In this document: positions 1-10,600 of the stretch, piece by piece | Layout: each line of letters begins with the position of its first letter | Position numbering within the stretch: the first letter of the stretch is position 1 | From: Pseudeuparius sepicola | Taxonomy: Eukaryota > Arthropoda > Insecta > Coleoptera > Anthribidae | Assembly: GCA_963920635.1 (NCBI GenBank) | Contig: OY987300.1 | Span: 81,755,899 to 81,819,898, forward strand | Length of the DNA: 64,000 nucleotides | Reading direction: 5' to 3' | The notes under the pieces: generated by a model | What the model was told of the DNA's origin: nothing | The model's input: only the letters and a program-made list of their open reading frames with translations | Databases searched by the model: none | Translations under genes and position numbers: made by a program

Positions 1-37
1 ATTTTTGAAATATTAAAAAATCAGGTGATGATTTCAG

Positions 38-760
38 CGATAATACCACTAGGTAGTGGTATTTTCGTATGTAATATCACTACTGCCGGAAATTTTATCG
101 ATAGCGCTATTTTGCCTAGAAAGATCACGAGTATAAATTGGGCTTTTATTTTCTGATAAAATCCCGAGCGAATAAAATTATCTAGAAAAATTTCCGGCAC
201 GAGTGGTATTTGTCGAGATTATTTCACGAATACGATTTAATAATTTCTGTATTAATTTTTTCTATGTTTACATTTCCAGAACGACTCATTTTGAACGAGT
301 TTATTGACAGCTTCGACTGTAGCGTTCGAGTAAACAAACATGTTCGCTTGGGTATCCAAGGCAAATGCGATTATACCTACACCTTGTCGGCGTTGGTTTA
401 TTTTCTGAATGTGTCATAAATTTAAACGGAGGCGGAGGTCTAAATAACAAGAATTTAGCAATGTAAAAGTTATATAAATTCATTGATATAATGCTTAATA
501 ATACGGCAACATAATTTATAAGCTGCATAATTTGGAACAGTGTGAAACACACAAACTTTAAGAAGTAGGTACGTGTTTGTGTCCAACAGATTCGCGGTTG
601 CTAACCAACGAAGTGATAATTTGCACAAGTGCAATTACCGGTAATTGCACTAGTGCAAATTATTGCTAGCAGAGGCATATCATTGGTTGGATTTTTATGG
701 AAGGAGCTACCTTATTGGATGCAAGCAGTATGAGGGAAATAATCGCTGAAATCCTACTCT
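38..760 (+). repeat. Copy A of a repeat whose inverted partner lies beside a mariner-like transposase relic
   Basis: Positions 91-745 match the reverse complement of about 60953-61690 over nearly their whole length, including a shared stretch whose translation starts MSRLFHEYDLIISVLIFSMF. In the second copy this sequence lies directly upstream of a mariner-like transposase relic, so I infer it is the 5' portion of that element; here the transposase is absent. A hairpin (AATACCACT ... AGTGGTATT, 43-64) lies at the left edge. A related hairpin lies at 1041-1076, and CGATAATACC at 38-47 is inverted as GGTATTATCG at 1109-1117, so the element may run to about 1117. The short reading frame is probably not a gene. 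Confidence 0.7.
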
Positions 761-1174
761 CTTAGTTACGTCTTAGTTGCGCTAAACCAATATTGTGGCA
801 GCTAAAACGGATAATCCGATAACTTATTCACATTACCAAATTTAATACTGGAATAGAATATATGTTTTCAGTTAACACATTGATCTTTAAATATCTATTA
901 GCACAAAAAACATATTCAGAACCGAAAGTTCAATCTAACTGACAGCTAGCTGTCAAACTAACTAGTTGCAGTTGTTAACTTCTCTAATAGATAATATCTT
1001 TCCTTAATTTATCACTCATTATAATCCCAATGCTAAGAAAATACCACTCCTGCTGCGAAGTCGTGGTATTTTCAGCTTTGAGATTATAATTCGTAAAATT
1101 AACGAAAGGTATTATCGATAATAGGCAGACCACTTGTTATATTAAGCGCTCCATTAAATTATTCCGAAAATGTC

Positions 1175-1512
1175 GCGAGATTGTCAGAAATTGCCCCTTT
1201 TTGTCGAGCAGTAGCGAACTTATTTCGACTCTGGGCTCGGAGGCTGGCGTCGTTAGACCATCCCCCGAGTCTTCAGGTGAGGTTCCGATGCTTCCGGCGC
1301 CCCCAAACAAGAAAAAAACATGCGATATCCAAGTATGATTCTGGAGGAACTATAAGCGGGAATCACCGGGTGTATAGCTGGTTGATGGTTGACTTTCTGT
1401 CTTTGTTTGTAGCATGTTTTTAGAGTAGTATGGATATATTTAATCTTGGAGTCAAAATAAAGGGCATTTTAACAATGGGGCACCACGTCTATAGGTTTTG
1501 ACGTCATTGATT
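1175..1512 (+). repeat. Dispersed 340-bp repeat, copy A
   Basis: This stretch is repeated in reverse orientation at about 18498-18830 with high identity. Both copies carry a 35-residue frame ending SWLMVDFLSLFVACF and end close to a TGACGTCATTG-like sequence. No protein family is recognised and no terminal repeats are clear. The second copy is nested within a CAGGGTG element, so the family moved, or was carried, more than once. Confidence 0.75.
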
Positions 1513-1711
1513 GCACCATTGCCAAACTTCTTCATAAATTATTGTGCTCTTTGATAGTAAGTATAAGTTTTGTGCTTCTATATAAAATGTCAGCCTTAAA
1601 ACCTCAGACAAATAATAAACATAGACTAATAATTCAGTTCACAGTTCGTAATAGAAATCTAAAACAAAACAATGCAATGATTGCACCATTGCCAAACTTC
1701 TTCATAAATTT
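1508..1711 (+). repeat. Direct repeat of about 30 bp flanking 137 bp
   Basis: TGCACCATTGCCAAACTTC and the following bases up to ATAAATT occur at about 1511-1540 and again at 1682-1711, nearly perfect. The first copy begins where the dispersed 340-bp repeat stops. It could be a local tandem duplication or an unusually long target duplication around a 137-bp insert; the sequence does not decide. Confidence 0.7.
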
Positions 1712-1827
1712 ATCTTGTACTCACGAAATAAATGTATAACCAACGCTAAAAAACATCAATTTGGAACAATTAGTTGATATCTACAATCTACATATAGTAA
1801 ACATTTGGACAGTTATCATTTTACTGA

Positions 1828-2169
1828 TTTTGTGAATTTACTGATACTACTTGGTCTATAAATAATATCCTTAATAAATTGCTTATTCTGGCTAACGTGG
1901 CAACGTTGCACGAGCTCTTTGTGATCGATGCGCATTTGCTTTATTATGCCCCAACAGCTGATCCAGAGTTCATTGAGATTTCGCCAGTTTGTGTTGATGT
2001 GTTTCCAGTGTTTACTTTTGCGTTATTCTTGTTTTTTTTTGAGGAGATTTTGCGGTTATTGGACAAAAAATTATTGAATTGGTGTAGTTTTAAGAACGAT
2101 GGGAAGAGTAAAGTATTGGATTTGTGGTATAGGAAACGTAACCTCTATCATATTTATGATGTAGTCTAA
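1828..2169 (+). CDS. Unassigned open frame with one hydrophobic segment (possible exon)
   Basis: An open frame of 113 codons ends at TAA 2167-2169 and has no in-frame ATG near its start, so if real it is an exon. A usable splice acceptor (a pyrimidine-rich run ending CCCCAACAG) lies near 1957. The part after it reads with balanced codons and contains a strongly hydrophobic stretch (VFPVFTFALFLFFF) of membrane-segment length followed by a basic tail. I do not recognise the family. Its length is above what AT-rich noise usually gives but not decisive; chance remains the main alternative. Confidence 0.25.
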   Translation, partial: FCEFTDTTWSINNILNKLLILANVATLHELFVIDAHLLYYAPTADPEFIEISPVCVDVFPVFTFALFLFFFEEILRLLDKKLLNWCSFKNDGKSKVLDLWYRKRNLYHIYDVV

Positions 2170-2536
2170 AGTGTCAAATTTGTTGTTTTTGTTTTGAGTA
2201 GGCATTTTTTATGTCGGCTGATTACAATGCAGCCTTTAGGTTAGTCTGTGTCTGTACAGCTCAGAAAAATAAAAAAACGTAGAACTGGCTTTGTATTGGC
2301 TAGTTTGTTCCCATAATAAAAAAAATAATGTTTACAGTTCGGGTGACAGATCTGGTGGTAACGATAATAGTTATAAAAATAGGAAAAAAATATATTTGCC
2401 TTTATATCTCAATTCTTTTTATAAAAATTGAAGTATAACCCCAGGTACAACTAGAACGCGTCAATTCTAAAATTCAAACTTATCAATGTTATTGACAGTT
2501 ACTAGTTGGGGATTGTTCGGCGAACACAATATAAAA
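2170..2536. other. AT-rich stretch, nothing recognised
   Basis: Low-complexity A/T runs and no frame, RNA gene or repeat that I can match elsewhere in the window. Confidence 0.5.
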
Positions 2537-2891
2537 AAATAAAAAATAAAAACTTTAAAAACAAGCTTTTATTTAAGCCATGAACTAAAACGGATAAAAT
2601 GAGTTTAGGTTTTCGTTAAGATAATTCAATGCCACACTTCAAAAAGCTCGTCGCGCGAGATGTTCATAAAAGTAGGTACCTACCAATTAATTTTATCGGA
2701 CAGTGATTAGTTGATAAGCAAGTACATGCCAAAGAATATATTTTCTTTACAGTTTGCGCAAGCTTTTTGATTTAAAAAAGCTTGTCGCAGTTTGGCATTG
2801 AATTATCTTAACCTAAACTTATTTTATCCGTTTTAGTAAATGGCTTACTTAAATAAAAGCTTGTTTTTAAAAAAGTTTTTTATTATTTATT
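2537..2891. mobile_element. Palindromic MITE-like element, AAGCTTTTATTTAA family
   Basis: The left arm (2537-2700) and right arm (2730-2891) are reverse complements with few mismatches. The outer part is AAACAAGCTTTTATTTAAG on the left and its complement on the right. Inner matches include ACTAAAACGGATAAAAT and AAGATAATTCAATGCCA. It carries no coding sequence. The same terminal sequence is used at 9618-9999 and, as single ends, near 10590 and 41845. Confidence 0.85.
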
Positions 2892-2904
2892 TTATTTTGT
2901 GCTT

Positions 2905-3085
2905 TTTTAGTACCTATTTGATTCCCATCTCAGAAGGGTGGTAAAGAAATTTAATCCGCCATCTTGGGGCATCGGGCATCAGCTCTATTGGATTTAGTAT
3001 GACGTCAGTCGCCTTATTGTTTCTACCCGTCGAGCCTTTGATACCCATGTTGAGAATTATTTTCCTTCTGATGGTAAAGGTATCT
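2905..3085 (+). repeat. Diverged copy of the 115-bp tandem-repeat unit found at 10.0-10.4 kb
   Basis: The order CGCCATCTTGG, then TTGGATTTAGTATGACGTCA, then GCCTTTGATACCCAT matches the unit of the array at 10008-10400, with many differences. It directly follows a palindrome with the same ends as the palindrome preceding that array, so the two parts probably travel together. Confidence 0.55.
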
Positions 3086-4424
3086 TTTACCGTGCCCCGA
3101 ACTAGGTACGCCTATGTACTTACGCATGGTATGTAACCTCCTTTGGCGAGTTGCTTGATTTGCAAACAATACACTTTTTTTGCCCGTAACGTATAACTTA
3201 TAATTGTCTATATAAGCATTTTAAACCGACGAATACTTAAGAAACCCTTAAAAACAGCGAAAAATTGCTTCTAAAAGACACAGCACCAGTTGTGTCAAAC
3301 ACAAGGTGAGGCACACTCTTGGCCGATTTGCGCGTTTGTCAGATTGTGCGATTGGTATTGGTAATTGTAACTACCTAGTACCTTATATTATTGTTTCTTT
3401 AGTTGTATCACAGATTAAAGTACTACACGTAGTATAGAAATACTGCCTAATAAGCGTCTAGATAATTATAAAATAAATACTAGATTCGCTTATTAGTCAG
3501 GCAGACTTTATCTCATCAATACATAAATAACATATTATCTACCATTATTTACTTCAAAGCAAAGCTATTTGCAACTGATTGGGTATGTTCCTAGTCCCTA
3601 CATACAACGGAAACCACTGTTGAAAAACTATTATTTGCAATTTGATCTTGAAGATTATTTTAATTATTACCAGAGAAATATGTTTTTCATTATGAATTAT
3701 TGGCAACGCTGTTAAACTTTAAGTAGTAAATAAATAATAGAGTATAAATAGTGCTACCCCTTACAAACATTTCAATCTACAGATGCAATTTCTATGTTTT
3801 TTATTTTTCTGAGCTGTACAGACAGAGCTATGCAACCAGACGTGCCTACTTGTCCTGTCGTTTGCACTACTTTGGGCAGGGAAGTAGTGCAGTAAGAATT
3901 CTGTACCTAATATTTCTAGCCACTGCCAAACTACAGGACCATTACCAAAAACTTTAACAAACCCATACTTATCCCAGAAAGTTTAGAGTCTATTACGTTA
4001 AAACCGGGACGATCGGGCCACAATTTCAACTTTATATCGCTTATGCGGGGCTGGATTGCCTGGGAGATTTAGGAGGACTTTTGGGAACGTAAACAGTTAG
4101 TGTATGGGCATTTGCCAGTTTCTGGTTGGCCGGGGTGCACTTCCTCTTTGTGGTTTTATCAGGGTTAAATAGGATTTGCTGGTAAATGGTTTTGAAAGAG
4201 AAATATAATACTGACACTGTCACAGGCGAAGTCAGGACCGTATTTAATAATTTAAGAGGGGGTTGCCGACAGCGAAAGTGACGTTAGATTTCGTATTTTT
4301 TCAAGTTGTATAGCATAAAATCTAATAACATTTTACCTCGCAAAAATTTAGTACAAACATCTCTGTCTTCATTTTAATCATAAATAAGATCTTAAAAGCA
4401 TATGCCAAATAATGTTCGACATTT
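3086..4424. other. Non-coding stretch with one short hairpin
   Basis: No protein family is recognised. At 3443-3505 the sequence CTGCCTAATAAGCG is inverted as CGCTTATTAGTCAGGCAG, making a hairpin of about 63 bp that looks like a tiny inverted-repeat element. The rest shows no structure I can support. Confidence 0.5.
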
Positions 4425-4887
4425 CTGCATAGAATGCCTTGGAAACACAAGCCCCATATAATAACGTTTGATGGTTTGGTACAATTTTAAGTGTCACTGA
4501 TACTTTATTTTAATGAAAAAATGTCATTTTCACATTAAGAAAAGCGTGGCATGATTCAAGTTTATTATTTCTCAAATATAAATGACGTCTAAGGGATATT
4601 GGACGAGACATAAACAATTTAAGGAAACATGCTGCATTGTGCCTTGAGGAACAAGGAGGGCAAATTGAACATTTATTGTAAAATTATAGGATTGTCTACT
4701 CGTCTAGATTTTTGTTGTTCTTGTGTTTCCAGTTTGACTTTTTTAGTGTGGTACGTTTATGATTTATTTAATCAATAAACTTAATATTAACTGAATTTTT
4801 ACTGAACCATTCAACAATATTCTAAATCACACTTCGCAACAATGGGTAACTAGGCTTATGTTTCCAAGGCACTCTATGCAAAAACAT
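4425..4887. mobile_element. Short element with about 28-bp terminal inverted repeats
   Basis: GCATAGAATGCCTTGGAAAC at the left end is matched by the complement of GTTTCCAAGGCACTCTATGC at the right end, continuing to AAGCC inside. The 460-bp interior is AT-rich and non-coding. No convincing target duplication is seen, so the superfamily is not assigned. Confidence 0.65.
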
Positions 4888-4955
4888 CAAACATTTCATT
4901 AAAAAAGAAATACCATGACATATTTTTCATATTTTTACAAATAATACGCACATTA

Positions 4956-6894
4956 GAGTAAGATCGGGTAATATGGAATACCATTTATATTTCTTTAGAA
5001 AAGACATATTTATTAACAAAATAATTTATTCATTTTTGAGTATATTATGCTCATGTCTATTGCTTATATATTGCAATAAGTAGTTTTGATCAGTAATGTC
5101 GTAAAATAGGTAAAATTGTCAACTTAAGAAAATGGCACATTTTTCAAGTAAATCAAAAGCGGGGGGTAATATGGAATAGTGGTATCGGATCTAAAAAAAT
5201 CAAAAATATTCCCAAAACTACTGCACATTTATTTTATTTTCTAAAAATACAGGGTGATTCACCAGCAATTGGAAATCCCGAAACTGGGGGTACGGGAGAC
5301 CAAAATATTGAGATTGAGTCCAACATTGCTTAAACAAATGTTGTTTGTTTGAGAGATACAGTGCGTTCAAGTTCTTCTTTTTTAGATTGAATTATGGCTA
5401 TATCTACCAAAATAATCAAACTGCTGACCTGAAATTTGGCACTGCTATGTTTTTGGGGATGGAGAATAAGCTGAAAATGTCAATTTCTAGGTATCTCACA
5501 GAGGGCGCCACTTGCGCTGTTTTTGGATCGTGTTTTTACTCCTAACTTTTTTGAGGTTATCTTTTCGATCTTGCAAGTGCATCGTTTTAAGGCAGCTTTT
5601 CATTCTGCAACAAAAAGGTGCTCTTGTTTCATAACGCCCAAATCAACCGTTTGCTTTGAAATTGCCAAAACGTGCCCCAAAACACCTGTTGATTCCAATA
5701 TTCGAAACATAAAATTTTCACCTACTGCTTTCAAATGTTACAGATCAACTGTACATTCAAAATGATGAAAAAAAATGCCAAATGGGCATTGGTCAAAACA
5801 CCATTGGTTTTCTTGAAATAGAGTGTCCAAATTTTGTCAAATTCAATCCTTTCCATTTTGAAAGCGAATAATTTTTGGTACATTATTCATAGGGATTTTT
5901 TTCTCAGTTTAAATGGTACAGTTGATCTGTAACACTTGAAGGTGGTAGGTGCAAATTTTATGTTTCGAATATTGAAGTCAACAGGTGTTTTGGAGGACAT
6001 TTTGGCAATTTCAACGCAAACGGTTGATTTAATCGTTATGAAACAAGAGTACCTTTTTCTTGCAGAATAAAGATATGCACTAAAATAATGGACCTGCAGG
6101 ACCAAAAAGATAACCTCACAAAAGTTACGAGTAAAAGCACGATCCAAAAACCGCGCAAGTTGCGCCCTCTGTGAGATACGTAGAAATTGACATTTTCAGC
6201 TTATTCTCCATCCCCAAAAACATAGCAGTGCCAAATTTCAGGTCAGCAGCTTGATTATTTTGGTAGATATAGCCATAATTCAATCTAAAAAAGAAGAACT
6301 TGAACGCACTGTATCTCTCAAACAAACAACATTTGTCTAAGCAATGTTGGACTCAATCTCAATATTTTGGTCTCCCCTACCCCCAGTTTCGGAATTTCCC
6401 ATTGCTGGTGAATCACCCTGTATATTAGATAATCTATTGAAAAATCACAAATATATTATTTTTTAGTAACTAATATTTAAGTCGGGTTAAATGGAATATA
6501 GGCTTGGCCATATTCCATATTACCCTCTCGATGCACCTTAGGAAAAACCAGTTGTCAACAATTAAGGGAAAGCATATTGTTGCTGCTTTAACATTAGTTA
6601 CATCAACTCATGTCACTTGCCACTTACCTTGTTGTTAAAAGTTATTATTTTGATGAAAATACCCGTGTTTCACATTCAGATCCGACACTGTTCGAAAACT
6701 TTGATAACCTCAAAAACAAAATAACTGATGTCGCGCAGTATAGAAGCGCGCAGGGCCAAAGTCTTTGATAGGAGTGGAACAACAGTGTACTAAGAAATGT
6801 AAATTTGGATACTTAACATTAGATGGCGCGATGGTTTCTAAAATTTGGGTGTATTCCATATTACCCGACTATTCCATATTCCCCGATTTTACTC
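4956..6894. mobile_element. Host element with GAGTAA ... TTACTC ends and iterated GGGTAATATGGAATA
   Basis: GAGTAAGATCGGGTAATATG at the left end is inverted at the right end as CATATTCCCCGATTTTACTC, with TA on both outer sides. The 15-mer GGGTAATATGGAATA or a close variant occurs at 4966, 5164 and 6484 on the plus strand, and inverted at 6511, 6852 and 6870, clustering towards the two ends. It looks like iterated protein-binding sites near transposon ends. It is interrupted by the foldback 5250-6420. Confidence 0.7.
5250..6420. mobile_element. 1.17-kb foldback element with CAGGGTG termini
   Basis: The arms, about 5250-5780 and 5890-6420, are long reverse complements. Both give the same 66-residue frame (MFERYSAFKFFFFRLNYGYI...), which reflects repeat identity rather than a gene. 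The ends are CAGGGTGATTCACCAGCAAT and its complement. The outer bases are TA on each side (AATA left, TATA right). It is inserted in the element 4956-6894. A diverged internal fragment of the same family occurs at 7736-7945. Confidence 0.9.
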
Positions 6895-6896
6895 TA

Positions 6897-7735
6897 CTAT
6901 TAAATGAAACAATATATAAAAAAAATTGTTTACGAAAGTTTATCAGAAAAACGTGCTACTTCCAAATATAATGAGAAACAGGTGTGGTCCTGAGAAAAAT
7001 TTATTTCATGACGTCATAACCTATATTTCCCAAATTCCTAAAAACTATCTTTTCGGCCCAAAAGCAAGCTGGAGTGGTCCTACAAGAAACCCACAAGTCA
7101 AATTTTCACTGGCTGTTTTTGTTTGCCTATGATAACCCTGGGGCGTCGAGTTTGGGACACCCTGTACATAATCAAATTTTTAACTCGGTTTTTACCTCGC
7201 TACGAGGGGGAAGCACATATAGCGGGCGTTATTATACGGAGAGGAGAGCCCATGGGGGTAGTGCGGCGTAAATTGTAACCCTCCTTTTCTATGCAAATGG
7301 TTTCGAACAGTTCAAAGCGGTGCGTTATCCACTCTGTCTCTCACCACGAACGGGTCTTGCCTCAATGGCTCCTCCAATCCACCGAGGGTTGTAAACTAAA
7401 TCGTCTGCGATTAGGTGGGGGGTAATATATCAGTCGGTTCGTTTCTTATGCATGAAAAACCAGACGTAGAACTTTGTACTGTACGTAGCTTCGTAACGTT
7501 TTCTGTAGCGAACAAAGTACCTACTAAACCTAGCTGAAAATGTGGTTAGCGAATGATGAAATTCTTGCTAAAGATCTATTGTTTGTTTAAAATATACCGA
7601 ACAATTAGATACTTTTAGAATTCTGACCAATTATTGGTCTTCACAAAGGTATAAAGGAATAGATGACTCACTCTAATATACAAATAAAAAATAGATTTTA
7701 TTTTGTTTCTACATTAGCGGGTCGGGGGAAGAGAC
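6897..7735. other. Non-coding stretch with a solitary CACCCTG end
   Basis: A right-hand terminus of the CAGGGTG type (GGGACACCCTGTA, ending at 7164) has no visible left partner. 7190-7440 is more GC-rich and otherwise unassigned. Short frames here look like noise. Confidence 0.5.
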
Positions 7736-7945
7736 GAGGTCAATCTGTAACGTTTGAAAGCGGTAGGTAAAAATTTTATGTTTCGAATGTTGAAGTTAAC
7801 AGGTGTTGTGGGGCACGTTTTGCCAATTTCAACGCAAACTGTTGATTTTACCGTTATGAAACAAGAGTACACTTTTGTTGCAAAATGAAAAGATACACTG
7901 AAATGATGGACCTGCAAAACCAAAAACATAACCTCAAAAAAGTTT
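7736..7945 (-). repeat. Internal fragment of the 5250-6420 foldback family
   Basis: The minus-strand translation (VLQVHHFSV..., ...CFITVKSTVCVEIGKTCP...) aligns with the arm frames of the foldback at 5523-6147. Terminal CAGGGTG sequence is missing on both sides, so this is a truncated relic. Confidence 0.75.
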
Positions 7946-9360
7946 GAACAAAAAAATTAATAGGGGTTGTTAGTTTTTACCCTTTTTAGAGCACTGTGTA
8001 AATGGATAAACTACCCTAAGGCGTCTTCCAGTAAGTAGATAACACATACCAAATTTCAAATTTTTAAGTAGCACCCTTATTGAGATATAAATAAAAAAAA
8101 TACTTTTGGGTCACCCTGTAGACCCGAATAACTTGGCAAGGAAAGCCCAAATCGAAAACTTTTATATGAAAGGCCCCCCTTAAAACCACCTGCCGAACAC
8201 CCCTTTAAAGGATTTACTATATATTCTGACTCACCTTGTTTATCGGTGGTCTTCACATTTACACGGACGTCATATATGGGTGTTAAAAAATAATATCGGG
8301 GCGCCATATTTTGGCTTCGCCCGTACTTCCTGGTCCGAGGAGGGGAATTTGTCAAAAAATCCATTATCCCGGCCAATTTTCCAATAATGGAGGATGGGGA
8401 TGGAAACAAAGTTGCCGTTAGGAATCGCCTGTATAAGAATCGACGTTGCTTTCACCCACATTACACCTAAAAGACCTTAATTCGAGCTGAAAGATGGCGT
8501 GGAGACGTTCCTCGACGAATCCAGATTCAGCACAAATTGAAGGGACAATCAATAACTGGGAAGCTGCTGATGTCTTCTACCGGGACCGGTCGATTTGTTT
8601 TTCAGTTTTTAGGGAAGAATATATTGAGTAGCCCCCGGATTAAGACAATTTTCTACCACCGTATACATGATATTGTGGAAATCTCATATCCTTACCCACA
8701 TTTTAAACACTTCATAATTAATGACCTAAATTTATATTTAAGTAGGTTAGATCGACAACGAAAGCGGACCTGGTTGGTTCAACTTTTCTACGCACCCCCG
8801 TATACCCGAAACTCGGCTCTTCTCACAAATCGCCAGAAACAATCCCCTCAGGGCTAAGGAAATCGCGAAGCATTCTTGATTAATTTAAATTACAGCCGAG
8901 GGGATTGATAGCAAGGAGGACGCGCAATCACGAAAATAAGTATTTGAGATTGCGGGCACGACGTTCACCGGAGTCCTCCGGGGAAATACTCCGGGTGGTG
9001 GGTGCCCCCTTGGGGATGTTCGCGGTGTCCAATAACCGGGTGACGATTAGTATTTATTACGGGTGTGTAAAGTGAAGCTTCGTGATTTTGACCTAATCTT
9101 TGATGTTTCCTGAGAATATTCCTTAGAAAATTTCCATTATTGGACATACTTACTCAAATTTAATATTGTTTATGTTTTTTAATAGGCATAAGTTGAAAGT
9201 GTGGAAAAAAATTTAAAAAAAACACCAAGAAAAAGAACGTTTTTTTTTTAATTTTGTATTTTTATTGTGTATAAGGCAGGGCCGTGAAATCGTAAGAATT
9301 GATGGCTTATGTGAGCCCTAATCACACTACAAAGAAATAATTTCAAAATATCTCTCGATC
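7946..9360. other. Unassigned stretch with one CACCCTGTA end
   Basis: GGTCACCCTGTA at about 8110-8120 resembles a terminus of the CAGGGTG group without a partner. The 8500-9100 part is moderately GC-rich with several open frames on both strands, none recognisable. I see no splice-supported gene. Confidence 0.4.
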
Positions 9361-9365
9361 TTTGT

Positions 9366-9426
9366 ACAGGGTACTCCGAAAAAACATATTTTTGCTATGT
9401 TTGAAGCTATTTTGTGAACTCCCTGT
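9366..9426. mobile_element. Possible tiny CAGGG-ended element
   Basis: CAGGGTACTCCGAAAAA at the left and a diverged complement (...GTGAACTCCCTG) at the right bracket about 60 bp, followed by TATA. The match inside is poor, so this may be two unrelated ends. Confidence 0.35.
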
Positions 9427-9617
9427 ATAAGCTATCACATTGAAACTTGATATGTGGGGTTTTCATGTATGGCCAATACGACTGTGCTATTAATTTTTTT
9501 CCTAAAAAATGTACTTTTGCAGTTTTTGGGGGTCTAATTTTGATCGCAGTAGGTCATGGAAAGACGAGTCTGAAAAAAATTTGTGTCAAAATGTAGATCT
9601 CTTGAAATACAATATAT

Positions 9618-9999
9618 TGAAAATAAAACTAATATTAAAAAAATATTTTTAAAAACAAGCTTTAATTTAAATGCTCTGAAAAGATGAAAATAACCTTTAT
9701 AATAAATCAAACCAAGGCAAACCCATAATTTTGTTACATTATAAAATTGTATATGATATAAAAACTTGCCGCGAGATTTTAGTGTATAAATTTATGTTAT
9801 AGAAAAATATATTTGAATTACTTTCAAGATATATATATTCTCGCGACAAGCTTTTTATATCATATACAATTTTATAATGTAACAAAATTATGGGTTTGCC
9901 TTGGTTTGATTTATTATAAAATTTATTTTCTTCTTTTCAGAGCATTTAAATAAAAGCTTGTTTTTAAAAATATTTTTTTACTATTAATTTTATTTTCAA
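9618..9999. mobile_element. Palindromic MITE-like element, second AAGCTTTTATTTAA member
   Basis: The arms (about 9618-9775 and 9845-9999) are nearly perfect complements. Examples are AATCAAACCAAGGCAAACCC and ATAAAATTGTATATGATATA with their complements. The outer segment shares AAAAACAAGCTTT with the palindrome at 2537-2891. The loop is AT-rich and non-coding. The arms match each other better than in the 2.5-kb copy, suggesting a younger insertion. Confidence 0.85.
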
Positions 10000-10007
10000 G
10001 TTTTTAG

Positions 10008-10400
10008 TTCTACTCTTCAAGCCCTTTCATTTAATGCCCATATTATGGGAAAAGAAAATGTGTTGGAGCGGCGGCCATATTGAATTTAGTGTGATGTCAC
10101 TAACTTTATCGTTTTCCCATATTAAAGGAGTTGACAAAAAATACATCATCCGCCATTTTGGAGCGACGGTTATATTGAATTTAGTGCGATGTCACTAACT
10201 CTATCGTTTTCTACTCTTCAAGCCCTTTCATTTGATCAAAAAAATACATTATCCGCCATCTTGGAGCAGCGGCCCTATTAAATTTAGTGTGATGTCACTA
10301 ACTCTATCGTTTTCTATTCTTCAAGCCCTTTTATTTGATACCCATATTAAGGGAGTTGACAAAAAATACATCATCCTCCATCTTGTGGCGACGGCCATTT
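10008..10400 (+). repeat. Tandem repeat, about 115-bp unit, three to four copies
   Basis: The unit contains GCGACGGCCATATTGAATTT, TAGTGTGATGTCACTAACT, CTATCGTTTTC, CTCTTCAAGCCCTTTCATTT, and GGGAGTTGACAAAAAATACA followed by TCATCCGCCATCTTGG. Units differ by internal deletions. A diverged unit is at 2905-3085, and the last part is shared in reverse with 42000-42064. Confidence 0.85.
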
Positions 10401-10600
10401 TGAAAGTATTACAATATTGAGTATTGTATATTGTATTGTCACCGGAACTAAAGGCGTGTGCAAAATTTGCAGCTCAATCGGATGTCAGGAAGTGGTTCTA
10501 ATTCAGCTTGCAAGATTTGACCTAAACATACATACATACTTACATACATAGTTCACCATACATTGCAAGTTAAATAAAAGCTTGTAAAAAATTGAAAATC
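10337..10600 (+). repeat. 3' part of a dispersed element, copy A (inverted partner 41828-42064)
   Basis: CCCATATTAAGGGAGTTGAC through GTTAAATAAAAGCTTGTAAA matches the reverse complement of 41828-42064. It includes a run of TACATACATACTTACATACA just before the end. The AAATAAAAGCTTGT terminus is the same as in the palindromes at 2.5 and 9.6 kb. I infer one family with a common 3' end; the class is not determined. Confidence 0.75.

Noticed and set aside
5345..6325. Matching 66-codon frames on opposite strands (MFERYSAFKFFFFRLNYGYI...)
   Set aside because: They are the two arms of one palindrome, so identity follows from the inverted repeat and not from protein constraint.
10530..10560. TACATACATAC run as telomeric or functional repeat
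   Set aside because: It is a short microsatellite that belongs to a dispersed element, also present in a related form elsewhere.
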